Positions 8,091 through 17,991 are shown, numbered from the stretch's first letter. The stretch: 49,859 nt of DNA from Cellulomonas uda (GCF_006538705.1 NZ_BJLP01000031.1:1-49859), one strand, 5' to 3'. Made by a program: numbers and translations. The notes: generated from the letters alone by a model not told the origin.

Positions 8091-9421
8091 CCGGGGCGCT
8101 CACGCGGTCCCGCGTCGCCGGGTCCGTCGCGTTCGGTGCCCAGGGGTACGTGCTCGTCACGATCCTCGCGAGCCTGCCCGACGTGAAGGACCGCTACGGC
8201 ATCGGCGACGACCAGATCACCGCCGCGGTGCTCGGCGTGCTCGTCGCCGCCGCGATCGGCACGGGCATCGCGGACTACGTGAGCCGGCGCTCCGGCAGCC
8301 GCGTCGCGCTCGCGGCCGGTCTGGCCGGCATCGGGCTGACCGTCACGCTCGTCGCCGTCGCACCCAGCTATGCGTTCGCCGTGCCCGCGTTCGCGCTGTA
8401 CGGCCTCGCGCTGGGCATGGTCGACGCGGGCACCAACATGCAGGCCGTCGCCATCCAGCGCGCCTACGGCCGCCCGCTCCTGTCGAGCTTCTACGCGTCC
8501 TGGTCCGTCGGAGCGATCATCGCGACCCTCGTGTGCTCCGCGACCGTCGGGCGCTGGTCCGTCGACCCCGTGATGCTCGTGTTCCTGCCCGGCCTGCTCG
8601 TCGGGCTCGCCGCCGCCGCGCTCGTGCGCCGCGACGGGCTGCGCGTGCACGACGCGGTGGACCCCGCCGACTCCGACCACGTCCGGCTCGTCGGCTCGAC
8701 CCCCGTCCCGTGGCGTGCGATCACGCTGCTCGGCGTCGCGCTCGTCGCGTTCTACGTGGCCGACAACGCCGCGCAGACGTGGGGCAGCCTCTACGTGCGC
8801 GACACGCTCCGTGCGGCGGACTGGCTCGGTCCGCTCGCGCTCGGCGCGTACCTCGCGACGACGCTCGGCTCCCGCGTCGTCGGCGACGGCGCCGTGCGGC
8901 GTTGGGGGCGCGTGCGCGTCGTGCGCGTCGCCGGGTCGGTCGCCGCGGTCGGGCTGCTGCTCGTCGTCATCGCGCCCGGTGCCCTCGTCGCGATCGTCGG
9001 GTTCGCCGTGGCGGGTGCCGGGCTCGGCCTCGTCGCGCCCCTCGCGTTCGCCGCCGCGGGCGAGCTCGCACCCGAGCACGCCGACGCCGTCGTCGCGCGG
9101 CTCAACGTCTTCAACTACGTGGGGACGCTGCTCGGCGCGGTGCTCGTCGGCGCGATCGGCTCGACCAGCACGTTCCGATACGCGTTCCTGGTGCCGGTCG
9201 CGGTGTCGCTCGTGATCGTCGCGCTGTCCGGCAGGTTCGACTCGCCGGCGCACGAGGCCGCCCGCCGCGCCGCCGTGCCGACACCTGCGCCTGCACCGGC
9301 ACCTTCACCTTCACCTTCACCGGCACCGGCACCGGCACCTGCACCGGCACCGACGCCGACCCGGCAGGACCAGGGCGTCCACGCACCCACCAGCGAGGAG
9401 ACGTCGCATGACGCTCGGTGA
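8087..9421 (+). CDS. MFS family transporter
   Basis: 444 residues with about 12 hydrophobic segments. The GTG start overlaps the TetR stop (GTGA), so it is expected to be translationally coupled to the regulator gene. The A-motif-like loop after helix 2 is degenerate (DYVSRRSGSR). The substrate is unknown; it resembles sugar-efflux/FucP-like or YbjJ-like exporters. The last about 50 residues form a Pro/Ala/Thr/Ser-rich cytoplasmic tail encoded by a hexanucleotide repeat, and the stop overlaps the next gene by 14 nt. Because of the TetR frameshift, a fused TetR-MFS product from 7484 could also be made. Confidence 0.88.
   Translation: MTGALTRSRVAGSVAFGAQGYVLVTILASLPDVKDRYGIGDDQITAAVLGVLVAAAIGTGIADYVSRRSGSRVALAAGLAGIGLTVTLVAVAPSYAFAVPAFALYGLALGMVDAGTNMQAVAIQRAYGRPLLSSFYASWSVGAIIATLVCSATVGRWSVDPVMLVFLPGLLVGLAAAALVRRDGLRVHDAVDPADSDHVRLVGSTPVPWRAITLLGVALVAFYVADNAAQTWGSLYVRDTLRAADWLGPLALGAYLATTLGSRVVGDGAVRRWGRVRVVRVAGSVAAVGLLLVVIAPGALVAIVGFAVAGAGLGLVAPLAFAAAGELAPEHADAVVARLNVFNYVGTLLGAVLVGAIGSTSTFRYAFLVPVAVSLVIVALSGRFDSPAHEAARRAAVPTPAPAPAPSPSPSPAPAPAPAPAPTPTRQDQGVHAPTSEETSHDAR
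9285..9360. repeat. Hexanucleotide tandem repeat (CACCGG/CACCTT/CACCTG)
   Basis: About twelve 6-bp units, mixing CACCGG, CACCTT and CACCTG, encode the Pro-Ala/Pro-Ser tail of the MFS protein. Unit variation is mostly at the third codon positions. It is a plausible slippage site, but 6-bp changes keep the frame. Confidence 0.8.
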
Positions 9422-10586
9422 CCGGCTCGACGCCGCCACGGGCCACCTGCCCGCGCCTCTGGCGGTGGTCGACCTCGACGCGCTCGAGGCCAACGCGAGC
9501 GACCTCGTCGCCCGCGCGGCGGGCACACCCGTGCGCGTCGCGTCGAAGTCGGTGCGCGTGCGCGCCGTGCTCGACGCCGTCCTCGCGCGCCCCGGCTTCG
9601 CGGGCGTCATGGCGTACTCGGTCCGCGAGGCGGTGTGGCTCGCGCGCGAGGGCGTGACCGACGTGCTCGTCGGGTACCCGAGCGTCGACACGGGCGGGCT
9701 CGACGAGCTCGCCGCCGACCCCGTGGCCGCGGCGGCCGTCACGCTCATGGTCGACGACGTCGCGCAGGCCGACCTCGCCGCGAAGGCGGCCGCCGCGCAC
9801 GGCTCGGCGCTGCGCGTGTGCCTCGACGTCGACGCGTCGCTGCGCGTCGGGCTCGGGCGGCTGCGCGCGCACCTCGGTGTGCGGCGCTCGCCCGTGCACA
9901 CGCCCGACGACGCCGCCGCGCTCGCGCACGCCGTGGTGCAGCGCGACGGCCTGAGCGTGCGCGGCGTCATGTTCTACGAGGCGCAGGTCGCGGGCATGCC
10001 CGACTCGAGCGCCGCGGTCCGCGCGGTCAAGCGCCTGTCGGTGCGCGACCTCGCACGGCGGCGCGGGCTCGTCGTCGACGCGGTCTCGCAGGTCACCGGC
10101 GAGCGGCTGGAGCTCGTGAACTCGGGCGGCTCGGGCTCGGTCGAGACGTCCGTGTCGGACCCGACCGTCACCGAGGTCACGGCCGGGTCGGGGCTGTTCG
10201 TGCCCACGCTGTTCGACCACTACCGCTCGTTCGAGCCGCGGCCCGCCGCGTTCTTCGGCCTCGACGTCGTCCGTGTCCCGGCGCCGGGGTTCGCGACGAC
10301 GTTCGGCGGCGGGTACGTCGCGTCCGGTCCGCCGACCGCGTCCCGCCAGCCGCGGCCCGTGTGGCCCGCGGGGCTCGCGCTCACGCCGCGCGAGGGTGCG
10401 GGCGAGGTCCAGACCCCGCTGCGCGTGCCCGCACGCGCCGACCTGCGCATCGGGGACCGCGTGTGGTTCCGGCACGCGAAGTCCGGCGAGGTGATGGAGC
10501 GGTTCGACCGGGTGCACCTCGTGCGCGGCGAGGCCGTCGAGCGCACCGTGCCCACGTACCGCGGTGAGGGCCGGACGTTCGGCTGA
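9408..10586 (+). CDS. PLP-dependent amino-acid deaminase/aldolase (D-serine dehydratase/D-threonine aldolase-like)
   Basis: 392 residues. Fold-type III PLP enzyme: an alanine-racemase-like TIM barrel opens with [14 protein letters not shown] and has the PLP lysine in VASKSVRV (Lys47). A C-terminal D-serine-dehydratase-like beta domain has the metal-site motif [20 protein letters not shown]. Relatives deaminate or cleave D-hydroxy amino acids; the true substrate is not known. The ATG overlaps the MFS stop by 14 nt, so the TetR-MFS-enzyme genes form one operon. With the divergent lactone oxidase they look like one metabolic/export unit. cysS follows after 25 nt. Confidence 0.87.
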   Translation: MTLGDRLDAATGHLPAPLAVVDLDALEANASDLVARAAGTPVRVASKSVRVRAVLDAVLARPGFAGVMAYSVREAVWLAREGVTDVLVGYPSVDTGGLDELAADPVAAAAVTLMVDDVAQADLAAKAAAAHGSALRVCLDVDASLRVGLGRLRAHLGVRRSPVHTPDDAAALAHAVVQRDGLSVRGVMFYEAQVAGMPDSSAAVRAVKRLSVRDLARRRGLVVDAVSQVTGERLELVNSGGSGSVETSVSDPTVTEVTAGSGLFVPTLFDHYRSFEPRPAAFFGLDVVRVPAPGFATTFGGGYVASGPPTASRQPRPVWPAGLALTPREGAGEVQTPLRVPARADLRIGDRVWFRHAKSGEVMERFDRVHLVRGEAVERTVPTYRGEGRTFG

Positions 10587-10598
10587 CGAGCGGGCCGG

Positions 10599-10604
10599 TA
10601 GCCT
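10599..10604 (+). promoter_or_regulatory. Leaderless -10 element (TAGCCT) of cysS
   Basis: TAGCCT followed by 7 nt and the GTG start at 10612. No ribosome site precedes the GTG, so the transcript probably begins at the start codon. Confidence 0.6.
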
Positions 10605-10611
10605 TGCCGAC

Positions 10612-12045
10612 GTGAGCCTTCGCCTGTACGACACCGCCACCCGCACGGTGCGCGACTTCGTCCCCCGGGTCACGGGCGAGGTCGGCATCTACCTGTGCGG
10701 GGCGACCGTCCAGGCGCCGCCCCACGTCGGGCACGTCCGCTCGGGCGTCGCGTTCGACGTGCTCGTGCGCTGGCTGCGCCGCCAGGGCCAGCGCGTCACG
10801 CTCGTGCGCAACGTGACGGACGTCGACGACAAGATCCTCGCGAAGTCCGCGGACGCCGGCGTCGCGTGGTGGGCGTGGGCGATGACGAACGAGCGCGCGT
10901 TCACCGCCGCGTACGACGCGCTGGGTGTCCTGCCCCCCACGTACGAGCCCCGCGCGACCGGGCACGTGCCCGCGATGGTCGAGCTCATGAGCACGCTCGT
11001 CGAGAAGGGGCACGCCTACCAGGCCGCACCCGGCGACGTGTACTTCGACGTCCGGTCGTTCCCCGAGTACGGCGCGCTGACGCACCAGCCGGTCGACGAC
11101 ATGGTGCCCGCACCCGACGACGCCCCCACGGGCGGGGCGAAGCGCGACCCGCACGACTTCGCGCTGTGGAAGGCCCCCAAGCCCGGTGAGCCCGAGACCG
11201 CGTCGTGGGACACGCCGTTCGGGCGCGGCCGCCCGGGCTGGCACCTCGAGTGCTCCGCGATGGCGGCGCGCTACCTCGGGTCGGAGTTCGACATCCACGG
11301 CGGCGGCCTCGACCTGCGCTTCCCGCACCACGAGAACGAGCTCGCGCAGTCCCGCGCGGCCGGTCAGGGCTTCGCGCGTTACTGGCTGCACAACGGCTGG
11401 GTCACGCAGGGCGGCGCCAAGATGAGCAAGTCGCTCGGCAACGGGCTGCTCGTCGACCTCGTGCTGCAGACCGTGCGGCCCGTCGTCCTGCGCTGGGCGC
11501 TCACCACCGTGCAGTACCGCTCGATGCTCGAGTGGACCGACGACACGCTGCGCGAGGCGGAGGCCACCTGGGACCGCGTGGCCGGGTTCGTCGAGCGGGC
11601 CGCCGAGCGCACGGGCGCCGCGTCCGCCGACGAGGTCGCGTCCGCGACCCTGCCCGACGAGTTCGTCGCCGCGATGGACGACGACCTCAACGTGCCGGCC
11701 GCGCTCGCGGTCGTCCACGAGACCGTGCGCACGGGCAACACCGCGCTCGCCGCGGGCGACTCGCTCGCCACCCGCGACGCGATGGTCACCGTGCGCTCCA
11801 TGCTCGACGTGCTGGGCCTCGACCCCGGCTCGCCGCAGTGGCGCTCCCACGGCGCCGACGAGCGGTACGCGCACGCGCTCGACGAGCTCGTCGAGGCGCA
11901 GCTCGAGGCCCGCGCCGCGGCGCGCGCCGCACGCGACTTCGCCACCGCCGACGCGATCCGGGACCGGCTCACCGCCGCCGGCGTCGTCGTCGAGGACTCA
12001 CCCGCGGGCGCCCGGTGGACGCTCGCACCCCGATCGGAGGACTGA
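10612..12045 (+). CDS. cysS: Cysteinyl-tRNA synthetase
   Basis: 477 residues, class Ia synthetase charging tRNA-Cys. HIGH motif as HVGH (residues 38-41), KMSKS motif complete (residues 270-274). The zinc-site cysteines are present (Cys29 in YLCGATVQ; Cys in LECSAM), with His in the FPHHENE segment. C-terminal DALR-like helical domain. The GTG at 10612 is supported by the leaderless -10 and by alignment of the first strand [10 protein letters not shown]. The stop overlaps the rlmB ATG (TGATG). It could be the MshC paralogue (mycothiol ligase), but the length, the C-terminal tRNA-binding domain and the rlmB neighbour favour CysS. Confidence 0.95.
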   Translation: MSLRLYDTATRTVRDFVPRVTGEVGIYLCGATVQAPPHVGHVRSGVAFDVLVRWLRRQGQRVTLVRNVTDVDDKILAKSADAGVAWWAWAMTNERAFTAAYDALGVLPPTYEPRATGHVPAMVELMSTLVEKGHAYQAAPGDVYFDVRSFPEYGALTHQPVDDMVPAPDDAPTGGAKRDPHDFALWKAPKPGEPETASWDTPFGRGRPGWHLECSAMAARYLGSEFDIHGGGLDLRFPHHENELAQSRAAGQGFARYWLHNGWVTQGGAKMSKSLGNGLLVDLVLQTVRPVVLRWALTTVQYRSMLEWTDDTLREAEATWDRVAGFVERAAERTGAASADEVASATLPDEFVAAMDDDLNVPAALAVVHETVRTGNTALAAGDSLATRDAMVTVRSMLDVLGLDPGSPQWRSHGADERYAHALDELVEAQLEARAAARAARDFATADAIRDRLTAAGVVVEDSPAGARWTLAPRSED

Positions 12046-13040
12046 TGGCCGGCAACTCCTCGCGTCGCGGCGCGACGCGCAAGGGCGGCAAGAAGGGCTC
12101 GTCGGTCGGGACCGGCGGGCACAGCCGCAAGGCGCTCGAGGGCAAGGGCCCGACCCCCAAGGCCGAGGACCGCGTCTACCACGTGGCGCACAAGCGCAAG
12201 ATCGCCGCCGAGCGCCCCGCAGGCGCGCGCGGCACGTCCGGGCGGCCGTCCGCCGCCGCGTCGCGGTCCGCCGCGGGCGGCAAGGGCGGACGCAAGTCGT
12301 CGACCCACGAGATCGTCGCCGGCCGCAACTCCGTGCTCGAGGCGCTGCGCACCGGCGTGCCCGTCACCACCGTCTACCTCGCGGCGCGGCTCGAGGCCGA
12401 CGACCGCACGCGCGAGATCATCTCGATCGTCGCCGACGCGGGCTACCCGCTGCTCGAGGTCTCGCGCCTCGAGCTCGACCGCCTCACCGACGGCGCCGTG
12501 CACCAGGGCGTCGCGATCCAGGTCCCGCCGTACCCGTACCGGGACGACGAGGACCTGCTCGACATCGCCGCGGCCACGGGTGCGCCCGTGCTCGCCGTCG
12601 CGCTCGACGGCGTGACCGACCCCCGCAACCTCGGCGCGGTGCTCCGCTCCGCGGGCGCGTTCGGGGCGCACGGCGTGATCGTGCCCGAGCGGCGAGCCGC
12701 CGGCGTCACCGCCTCCGCGTGGAAGGTGTCCGCCGGTGCCGCGGCGCGGGTGCCCGTCGCCCGGGTCACCAACCTCGCGCGGACCCTGCAGGAGTGGAAG
12801 AAGTCCGGTGTGTTCGTCGTCGGGCTCGACGGCGGCGGGGACGTCGCGGTCGCCGACCTGCCCTACGCCGGTGACCCGCTCGTGCTCGTCGTCGGCTCCG
12901 AGGGCAAGGGGCTGTCCCGGCTCGTGCGCGAGCAGTGCGACGCGATCGCGTCCATCCCCATCACCTCGGACGTCGAGTCGCTCAACGCGGGTGTCGCGGC
13001 CGGCATCGCGCTGTACGAGGTGGCACGGCAGCGCGCCTGA
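12045..13040 (+). CDS. rlmB: 23S rRNA 2'-O-methyltransferase, TrmH/SpoU family
   Basis: 331 residues. A basic, Lys/Gly/Arg-rich N-terminal extension of about 80 residues is followed by the SpoU substrate-binding domain (HEIVAGRNSVLEALR) and a SPOUT knot methyltransferase domain. The three SpoU motifs are visible: DGVTDPRNLGAVLRSA, VVGSEGKGLSRL and IPITSDVESLNAGVA. RlmB methylates a ribose in domain V of 23S rRNA; other TrmH-type targets are possible. The ATG overlaps the cysS stop, with GGAGG upstream. It ends the conserved carD-to-rlmB gene set. Confidence 0.92.
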   Translation: MAGNSSRRGATRKGGKKGSSVGTGGHSRKALEGKGPTPKAEDRVYHVAHKRKIAAERPAGARGTSGRPSAAASRSAAGGKGGRKSSTHEIVAGRNSVLEALRTGVPVTTVYLAARLEADDRTREIISIVADAGYPLLEVSRLELDRLTDGAVHQGVAIQVPPYPYRDDEDLLDIAAATGAPVLAVALDGVTDPRNLGAVLRSAGAFGAHGVIVPERRAAGVTASAWKVSAGAAARVPVARVTNLARTLQEWKKSGVFVVGLDGGGDVAVADLPYAGDPLVLVVGSEGKGLSRLVREQCDAIASIPITSDVESLNAGVAAGIALYEVARQRA

Positions 13041-13060
13041 GCGCCGCAGCCGTCCACTCA

Positions 13061-13082
13061 CCCCGGGGTCGAGGCCTCGGGG
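13061..13082. terminator. Hairpin between convergent rlmB and DUF4032 genes
   Basis: A 9-bp stem (CCCCGGGGT with GCCTCGGGG, two G-U pairs) and a CGAG loop sit between two converging genes, so it could serve both. Confidence 0.4.
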
Positions 13083-13091
13083 CGCCGCCGG

Positions 13092-14381
13092 TCAGCCGAT
13101 GAGCGTCTCGCCGTCGATCGTCGGGATCGACTCCGTCTGGTCCCGCAGGTCGCCGGGCTGCACGCCGAGGATCGACTGCTCGTCGGGCCGGTTCGGCAGG
13201 ATGTTCTTCACGTAGCTGCGCGCGACCTCCTGCAGCGGCACGTCACGGTGCTGCTGCTGCGACAGGAACCAGCGGTGGTCGAGCAGCTCGTGGAACACCT
13301 GCGCGGGCTCGAGCTTGCCGCGCATCTCCTTGGGCACCATGCGCACCGCGGGCTCGAAGATCTCCGTCAACCAGTCGTGCGCGACGAACGCCTCGTCCTC
13401 CATCTGACGGTCGGTGGCCGCGCGGTACTCGTCGAGGTCGTTCAGCAGGCGGCGCGCCTGGTTCTCCTGCACGTCCAGCCCCGTGAGCCGCATGAGCCGG
13501 CGCGAGTAGTGCCCCGACTCCACGACCTTCGGCTGGATGCGCACCGTGGTGCCGTCCACGTCCGTGGTGATGTCCAGCTCGCCCACGTCGAAGCCCAGGT
13601 CGTTGAGCCGGTCGATGCGTGCCTGCACGCGCCACCGCTCGCCGTAGCTGAACGACTCGACCTCCGTGAGCGCCGTCCACAGGTCCCGGTACCGCACCGC
13701 GAGCGCGTCGCCGATCGCGACCGCGTCCACGTCCTCGTCGAGGAACTCGCCCGCCTGCAGGTCCATGAGCTCGCCGATGATGTTCACGCGCGCGACCTCG
13801 AGGTCGTACCCGCGCTGGCCCTCCGTGAGGCGCTCGTGCAGATCGCCCGTCTCCGCGTCCACGAGGTACGCCGCGAACGTCTCCGCGTCCCGGCGGAACA
13901 GCGTGTTCGACAGCGACACGTCGCCCCAGTAGAAGCCCGCGAGGTGCAGCCGCACGAGGAGCACGGCGAGCGCGTCGATCAGCCGGGTCGCGGTGTCCGG
14001 CCGCAGCGACTGGCTGAACAGCGAGCGGTACGGCAGGGAGAACTGCAGGTGCTGCGTGATGAGCACCGCCTCGAGCGGCTCGCCCTCCGGTGAGCGGCGT
14101 CCCGTGATCACGCCGACCGGCTCGACCGACGGGACATCCAGCCGACGCAGCTGCCGCAGCAGCTCGTACTCCCGGTACGCGACCGTCTCGCCGATCTCCT
14201 TGATGGCGATGACCCGGCCCGACAGGCGTGCGAACCGCACGATGTGGCGCGAGATGCCGCGGGGGAGCGCCGCGAGCGTCTCGGCGGGCCACCCCTCGAG
14301 CGGGATGTGCCAGGGCAGGTCGAGCAGCGCCGGGTCGGGGTTGGCCGCCGTGATCTGCAGGCGCTGCGGCGTGGTGCTCAT
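13092..14381 (-). CDS. DUF4032 protein with lipopolysaccharide-kinase-like fold
   Basis: About 429 residues. The N-terminal half resembles an aminoglycoside/LPS kinase: an ATP-site lysine region VIAIKEIGE, then a catalytic-loop-like segment HLAGFYWGDVSLSNTLF (Asp and Asn as in the kinase D-x-x-x-x-N loop) and YLVDAETGD as the DFG equivalent. The C-terminal half is the DUF4032 domain. The substrate is unknown; the family is widespread in Actinobacteria. An ATG at 14390 is also possible; 14381 is preferred because GGATGGAG lies just upstream. Transcribed toward rlmB. The MsiK-like gene follows it only in the sense of lying upstream on the same strand. Confidence 0.88.
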   Translation of the reverse strand: MSTTPQRLQITAANPDPALLDLPWHIPLEGWPAETLAALPRGISRHIVRFARLSGRVIAIKEIGETVAYREYELLRQLRRLDVPSVEPVGVITGRRSPEGEPLEAVLITQHLQFSLPYRSLFSQSLRPDTATRLIDALAVLLVRLHLAGFYWGDVSLSNTLFRRDAETFAAYLVDAETGDLHERLTEGQRGYDLEVARVNIIGELMDLQAGEFLDEDVDAVAIGDALAVRYRDLWTALTEVESFSYGERWRVQARIDRLNDLGFDVGELDITTDVDGTTVRIQPKVVESGHYSRRLMRLTGLDVQENQARRLLNDLDEYRAATDRQMEDEAFVAHDWLTEIFEPAVRMVPKEMRGKLEPAQVFHELLDHRWFLSQQQHRDVPLQEVARSYVKNILPNRPDEQSILGVQPGDLRDQTESIPTIDGETLIG

Positions 14382-14527
14382 GGGCTCCATCCTGCCAGCG
14401 GGGCCCGACGGCGCGATCGTCGGAACCCCACAACGAACGCGGGGAGGGCGTGAAGATCCCCGACCGGTCTCGCGCGGACCGGGCGGCGGGCGGGGGGAGG
14501 ATGCAGGTCAGGCGGTCCGCACAGGCA

Positions 14528-14566
14528 GGAGGGGCGGCCGGGCCCGAAGGCCACGACCGCCCCTCC
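14528..14566 (-). terminator. Terminator hairpin of the MsiK-like gene
   Basis: A perfect 10-bp stem GGAGGGGCGG (14528-14537) with CCGCCCCTCC (14557-14566), 18 nt downstream of the stop codon at 14584. The long GC-rich loop can fold further. Confidence 0.6.
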
Positions 14567-14583
14567 CGAGGTGCGTGCGAAGG

Positions 14584-15711
<1,128 letters not shown>

Positions 15712-15765
15712 GGTGCTACCAATCCCTTCACCGGCAGGTACGTGCCGGACGATCCGTCGTGGAGG

Positions 15766-15788
15766 GTGTTCAGTGTCTTCACTGACAC
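15766..15788. promoter_or_regulatory. Inverted repeat upstream of the MsiK-like gene
   Basis: CAGTG-TCTT-CACTG (15771-15784), extended by GTGTT on the left and ACAC on the right with one bulged base. It lies 60-77 nt before the start codon, a suitable place for a regulator site. Confidence 0.4.
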
Positions 15789-15878
15789 GGCCGACGCGGA
15801 AGGACCCGCACCGGCCTTCGCACATCCTGCCACACGCCGGTGTGACCTCCGTCATCCGGAGGTCCCTGGTCCGCACCG

Positions 15879-17549
15879 TCAGGGGCGTGCTACGACGAGC
15901 GCCGGGCGCTCGAGGCCGCTCTCGGGGGCGGCGAGCACTCCGCCGGTCGGCCACAGGCCGTACTCCGCCCCGGGCACCGTGCCCTCCCAGACCCGCGCGC
16001 CGCTGTCCAGGTCCAGGGCTCGCACGCGGTCCGACGTGCCGAGCGCCAGCACCCGGCGGCCGTCCGTCGCGAGCCACGACGCGAAGTCCCCGGCGGATGC
16101 GGACCAGACCTCCTCACCCGTGCGCGCGTCGACGGCGGCGACCGTGCCCCCGGCACCGAGCAGGTACACCCGCCCGTCGAGCACGAGCGGGTCGGGGCTG
16201 AGGACCGTGCGGTCCCACAGCGCGTCGCCCGTGGCGGCGTCCCACGCGTGCACCGAGACGGCCGCGCCGTCCTGCCGCACCGTGAACGTCACGTCGGGTG
16301 CCGTGCCGTCGTCCACCGACGCCCGCGTGACCCAGCCCGCCTCGACGCGCCGGTCGCCGACGACGAGCGCGCCGTCGTTCAGGTCGCTGCCGAGCACGGG
16401 GCTCACCATGACGACGCCACCGCGTGCGAGCGCCGCGAACTCGCCCTCGGCGAGCTCGCCCTGCGCGACGAGCGCGCCGCTCGTGTCGAGCAGCCACCAC
16501 GGGGCGTCGAGCGGGGTCAGCAGGATGCGGTCGCCCAGCACGTCGATCGCCTGGCCAGTGGTGTATGTGGGCGCGTCCCGGTCGAGGGGCTCGTCGGCGG
16601 TCCACGTCCACTCGAGCGTCCCCGCCCGCGGCCCCGTGCCGACCCGCGACTGGACCGTCCAGAGCTCGCGCTCGGGGCGCAGCGGGTCACGGCCCGGGTC
16701 CGCCGTGACGATCGACGTCCCCGACGTCGTCCAGCCCGCCGCGCCGAGGTCGCGCTGCTCGAGCACGGTCCCGTCCGTCGCGTCGAGCACGACGAGCAGG
16801 TCGTCGACCCCGGAGCCCGCGAACACCGTGCCGGTGGTCACCACGCACGCCGCGGCCTGCGTCCCCAGCGGCCGGCACGTCACGTCGAGCGGCTCGAGGT
16901 CCTCGCGCACAAGGGTCTCGAGCGCCGGCGGCACCGCGAGGTCCCGGCGCCACACGATGTCGCCCGTCGCGCGGTCGAGCGCCTCGACGCGTGCGGTCGT
17001 GCGGCTGTCGGGGACCGCGCGGTGCACGAGCAGGACGCCGCCCACCTGGACCGGGGCGTACAGGGCCTCGAACCGCACGTCGTCGCGCATGCGCGGCGGG
17101 CCGTCGAGCGGGAGCAGCACGCCCGGCACGTCGTCGAACCGCGTCGCGCGCGCCTCGCGACGCTCGTCGAGCACGTGCTGCGCGACGACCGCGCCGACGA
17201 CGAGCACCGCCGCGCCCCCGACGACGAACCAGCGCCCCCGGTGCCGACGACCCGGTCCCTGGTCTCGTCCCTGGCCCGCGCCATCGGCGTCCGCCGCGTC
17301 GATGTCCGTCGCGTCGATGTCCGCCGGGTCGACGTCCGCCGTGTGCGCGGTGGCGGGGTCGTCGTCCAGCTCGACGACGGTCGTCCGCTCTCCCCGGCCG
17401 CGCCTGCCGCGCCGGACGCCCCACCCCCGGCGTCCGGCGTCACCGGGCTGGGCCGCGGCGCGCTGGCTCGACGACCGCCCGGCGGGCGGCGCGGCGTCGC
17501 GCGGGCCCGGGTCGTCGTCCTCGAGCTCGACGGGCCGCATCGGGGCCAC
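15879..17549 (-). CDS. Membrane-anchored PQQ-binding-like beta-propeller protein
   Basis: 556 residues. An acidic, Asp-rich cytoplasmic N terminus with a short repeat (DIDATDIDAADAD), then one membrane helix (WFVVGGAAVLVVGAVVAQHVL, about residues 106-126), then an extracytoplasmic domain of PQQ/WD-type blades. Repeated blade motifs include ARVEALDRATGDIVWRRDL, VHAWDAATGDALWDR, VAAVDARTGEEVWS and VRALDLDSGARVWEG. No PQQ-enzyme catalytic residues are evident, so it is likely a structural or sensory propeller. The GTG at 17549 is chosen because GAGGAGG lies 4 nt upstream; an N-terminal extension to 17699 is Arg-rich and unlikely. Confidence 0.85.
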   Translation of the reverse strand: MAPMRPVELEDDDPGPRDAAPPAGRSSSQRAAAQPGDAGRRGWGVRRGRRGRGERTTVVELDDDPATAHTADVDPADIDATDIDAADADGAGQGRDQGPGRRHRGRWFVVGGAAVLVVGAVVAQHVLDERREARATRFDDVPGVLLPLDGPPRMRDDVRFEALYAPVQVGGVLLVHRAVPDSRTTARVEALDRATGDIVWRRDLAVPPALETLVREDLEPLDVTCRPLGTQAAACVVTTGTVFAGSGVDDLLVVLDATDGTVLEQRDLGAAGWTTSGTSIVTADPGRDPLRPERELWTVQSRVGTGPRAGTLEWTWTADEPLDRDAPTYTTGQAIDVLGDRILLTPLDAPWWLLDTSGALVAQGELAEGEFAALARGGVVMVSPVLGSDLNDGALVVGDRRVEAGWVTRASVDDGTAPDVTFTVRQDGAAVSVHAWDAATGDALWDRTVLSPDPLVLDGRVYLLGAGGTVAAVDARTGEEVWSASAGDFASWLATDGRRVLALGTSDRVRALDLDSGARVWEGTVPGAEYGLWPTGGVLAAPESGLERPALVVARP

Positions 17550-17943
17550 GGCGCCTCCTCGGCCGGGGTGCCTGCCGCGGTCCGCCCGGGACCGACGACA
17601 CCGTCCGACCCGCGACCGACCCGCGACCGACCGCACGTGCGCGGTCGATGCCCAGCCAACCACACCCCCTGGCCGCGCCCGGCCGAACCGCCCCGCCATC
17701 GCCCTGGTGCCTCAGCCCGCGCTCCACCGCCCGGCGGGTGCACGCGGGACGGCCGCACGGGTCCGAGGCGAGGGCGTCAGCTGGGGTCCGGCGGTCCAGC
17801 GGACGGCGGGTCCAGCGGACGGCGGGTCCAGCGGACGGCGGGTCCAGCGGGCGGCGGGGTGGCTCAGATGTGCGGTGCGCTGTGCGGGTCAGCCGGGCAG
17901 GGTGTCGTCGAGGGCGGCTAGGGCGAGCGTCATCTCGTGCGGG
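17550..17943. other. 394-nt gap with tandem repeats between the propeller gene and otsB
   Basis: No credible gene. It contains the 16-bp tandem repeat (17793-17856) and the outer copy of the 55-bp duplication of the otsB 3' end (17882-17936). The first part should hold the promoter of the propeller gene. Confidence 0.6.
17793..17856. repeat. 16-bp tandem repeat, four copies
   Basis: Unit GGTCCAGCGGACGGCG, three exact copies and a fourth with one change (A to G), in the gap downstream of otsB. No spacers of constant length and no cas genes, so it is not CRISPR. Confidence 0.9.
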
Positions 17944-17991
17944 TCAGCCGGGCAGGGCGTCGGCGAGCGCGGCCAGTGCGTGCGTCATCTC
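17882..17991. repeat. 55-bp tandem duplication of the otsB 3' end
   Basis: 17882-17936 and 17937-17991 are related copies beginning GTGCGGGTCAGCCGGGCAGG. The inner copy holds the otsB C terminus and stop. The outer copy, read on the minus strand, would give EMTLALAALDDTLPG-stop, close to the true EMTHALAALADALPG-stop. It is a diverged duplication that now lies beyond the stop codon. Confidence 0.8.

Noticed and set aside
7484..9421. A genuine TetR-MFS fusion protein
   Set aside because: The intact TetR C terminus is present one frame over, with its stop overlapping the MFS start, so the fusion comes from an indel and does not look like a designed architecture.
10612..12045. Mycothiol ligase MshC in place of CysS
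   Set aside because: Length of 477 residues with a C-terminal tRNA-binding region and linkage to rlmB fit CysS; MshC is shorter (about 410) and lacks that region.
17550..17699. N-terminal extension of the PQQ-propeller protein to 17699
   Set aside because: The extension is Arg/Gly-rich, and a very strong ribosome site (GAGGAGG) precedes the GTG at 17549.
17793..17856. CRISPR array
   Set aside because: Repeats are contiguous 16-mers with no spacers, and there are no cas genes.
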